Source of the DNA: Vibrio europaeus
GTDB taxonomy: Bacteria; Pseudomonadota; Gammaproteobacteria; Enterobacterales; Vibrionaceae
DNA length: 64,000 nucleotides
Reading direction: 5' to 3'
NCBI RefSeq assembly: GCF_001695575.1
Contig: NZ_LUAX01000007.1
Location: forward strand, 558,001-622,000
Below the pieces are notes generated by a model. It saw only the letters and a program-made list of their open reading frames with translations. It was not told the origin of the DNA and did no database searches. Positions within the stretch are counted from its first letter, which is position 1, and each line of letters starts with the position of its first letter. The translations under genes and the position numbers were made by a program. Positions 62,706-64,000 of the stretch are shown here, piece after piece.

Positions 62706-63040
62706 TATTATTTTTTCCTTATTAGGGCCTTGTGGCATTGCAAATGATCCCACATAAATGCCTTCTGCAAATATTTTTCATTGCGAATTTGTTAACCATA
62801 TCAACAATAAGGTTATGAATGTTAACAGCATGAATAGATTAGATATTTAAGCATCACTACCGGGTCCATTTTCTAGAAAAATGATTCACGCTAATTATCA
62901 CTCAACCCCAATTAGTAAATTTCAATTGGCGTCATTGGCGAGTAATGTGTCACCTTTTGCCAGTGTGTGGCGCGATTAGATTGCTTATTATTTCCTCATC
63001 CCAATTACATAACGTTAAACAATCAGAAATGAGGCACAAC
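62706..63040. other. 335-bp divergent intergenic region, no gene seen
   Basis: AT-rich spacer between the transporter and SDR genes. Two GTTAAC hexamers lie 30 bp apart (62791 and 62821); no established operator or RNA element was recognised. Confidence 0.4.
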
Positions 63041-63817
63041 ATGGCAAACACAGCATTAATTACTGGCGCATCAAGTGGTATCGGTTTAGAGCTAGCGAGA
63101 ATACACGCTCAAAAAGGTGGCGAACTTGTGTTGGTGGCGCGATCTGAAGATAAGTTAAACCAACTGAAAGCTGAATTGGAAAGCGAGTTCCAAAGCAAGG
63201 TGTTTGTTATTGCCGAAGACTTATCTGATCCTGAGTCAGCAGATAGAGTTGCCGCTAGCGTCGAAGCGATGGGGCTACAAATCGATACTTTAATTAACAA
63301 TGCAGGTATCGGCGGACACGGATTGTTCCACGAACGAGCACTCACCGATGACCAAGCCATGATGCAGTTAAACATGGTGACCTTAACCAACCTAACTCAC
63401 CACTTTTTGCAAGGTATGGTTGAGAGACGAAATGGGCGCATTCTTAATGTTTCATCGACTGCGTCATTTATTCCAGGGCCATTGCAAGCGGTTTACTACG
63501 CCACTAAGGCTTACGTCACCTCTTTTACTCAAGCGATTGCTGAAGAAGTCGCACAATACAATGTTACTGCAACCGCTTTATGTCCTGGGGCTGTCACTAC
63601 AGGTTTTGTAGCAGCGGGGAACCTAGATGGTGTCGACATTTGGAAAAACGCCAAATCACCTCGTTCAGTCGCTGAGTGCGGTTATCAGGCAATGGAAAAA
63701 GGCAAACTGGTTGCATTCAACGAACGTGGGCTAAAATTTCAACTTAACTGGGTTATTCCATTCTTACCACGTAAGATGGTATTAAAAATGTCTCGTAAGT
63801 TTATGGAAAAGAACTAA
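63041..63817 (+). CDS. short-chain dehydrogenase/reductase
   Basis: 258-residue classical SDR: 'ALITGASSGIGLELARIHAQKG' (NAD(P) glycine motif), 'NNAGIGGHG', 'GRILNVSSTASFIPGP' (Ser) and 'YYATKAYVTSFTQ' (YxxxK), then 'TALCPGAVTTGF'. C-terminal segment 'LNWVIPFLPRKMVLKMSRKFMEK' may associate with membrane. ATG 63041 is used because GAGG lies 6 nt upstream; the open frame reaches back to 62945. It ends 4 bp before the next gene, suggesting an operon. Confidence 0.86.
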   Translation: MANTALITGASSGIGLELARIHAQKGGELVLVARSEDKLNQLKAELESEFQSKVFVIAEDLSDPESADRVAASVEAMGLQIDTLINNAGIGGHGLFHERALTDDQAMMQLNMVTLTNLTHHFLQGMVERRNGRILNVSSTASFIPGPLQAVYYATKAYVTSFTQAIAEEVAQYNVTATALCPGAVTTGFVAAGNLDGVDIWKNAKSPRSVAECGYQAMEKGKLVAFNERGLKFQLNWVIPFLPRKMVLKMSRKFMEKN

Positions 63818-63821
63818 TAAA

Positions 63822-64000
63822 ATGAAACGTGCGAACCGATTTGCCGTCTCTCCATTATGGAAACTACTACTCAATGACATGCAAATTGATCTTCAAGCTG
63901 TGTTAGCTTATGCCAACCTGCCGGGGGATTTATTTAGCAGAGAAAGTGCCAGCTTAGCGCCTCACGAGTACTTTCAATTGTGTAATGGCCTAGAAAAAGC
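63822..64000 (+). CDS. AraC-family regulator, N-terminal fragment (cut by window end)
   Basis: Open frame starting MKRANRFAVSPLWKLLLNDM and running to base 64000 (59 codons). The N-terminus with 'AVLAYANLPGDLFSRESASLAPHEYFQLCNGLEKA' resembles the arabinose-binding-type N-terminal domain of OruR/ArgR-like AraC regulators. The DNA-binding half is outside the window. Only 4 bp after the SDR gene. Confidence 0.65.
   Translation, partial: MKRANRFAVSPLWKLLLNDMQIDLQAVLAYANLPGDLFSRESASLAPHEYFQLCNGLEK

Noticed and set aside
1..64000. Prophage, integron, insertion sequence or CRISPR content
   Set aside because: No integrase, transposase, attC-like repeats, phage structural genes or regularly spaced repeats were found on either strand.

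Overview
The window reads as a Vibrionaceae chromosome segment, most likely from a Vibrio second chromosome (inference). The best markers are an almost unmistakable orthologue of the Vibrio cholerae dicarboxylate transporter VcINDY (61317-62705), a malT / malP-malQ-glgB cluster, the ribosome-associated YibL family, an IutA-type aerobactin receptor, and a type III effector-chaperone pair of the V. parahaemolyticus VPA0450/VPA0451 kind. Gene density is high, no rRNA or tRNA gene was seen, and there is no transposase, integrase or CRISPR array.

Layout. 1-7280: end of an iutA-like receptor gene, adenosine deaminase with a divergent Crp/Fnr regulator, a CtlX-type hydrolase and an ABC exporter. 7296-9013: a two-gene accessory unit, HIRAN-domain protein plus HipA-like kinase. 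9104-19799: small metabolic, transport and resistance genes (AraC-LysE pair, pirin, DUF2867, CatB acetyltransferase, S33 peptidase, VOC protein), the orphan type III chaperone/effector pair, a RibD/DHFR-like reductase with a divergent TetR gene around a perfect operator palindrome, ArfB, a START-domain protein and a lipoprotein. 19935-30308: maltodextrin/glycogen metabolism (glgB, malQ, malP on the minus strand; malT on the plus strand) with CRP-like and MalT-like sites between malP and malT.

31833-44616: the most unusual metabolic region. A ten-gene minus-strand operon encodes a Cof-type HAD phosphatase, a ribulose-phosphate-3-epimerase-like protein, an iron alcohol dehydrogenase, a second HAD phosphatase, transaldolase, transketolase, an RpiA paralogue, an M20 (PepV/Sapep-like) peptidase, a PTS EIICB permease and an outer-membrane porin. 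A divergent DeoR-family gene controls it, presumably through strikingly regular 10-bp-phased GTCA half-sites in the shared promoter. It looks like a self-contained non-oxidative pentose-phosphate module attached to a PTS substrate that I cannot name.

44675-53838: yibL; a second CatB-like acetyltransferase preceded by a 21-codon leader ORF with a strong Shine-Dalgarno and two mutually exclusive hairpins (attenuator-like); a DUF4344 metallopeptidase, DCC protein, chemoreceptor, a succinate-semialdehyde dehydrogenase-like gene, and an SDR-MFS-OYE operon with a divergent LysR gene. 54864-60258: AhpD-like and AraC genes, then a zinc-limitation locus: Zur-like regulator, alternative dihydroorotase, CobW-family GTPase with a His8 linker and, convergent, an aspartoacylase-like gene. 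Both transcription units carry the same 13-bp Zur-box core. 60393-64000: a lipoprotein, the VcINDY orthologue, an SDR and the start of an AraC-type regulator cut by the window edge.
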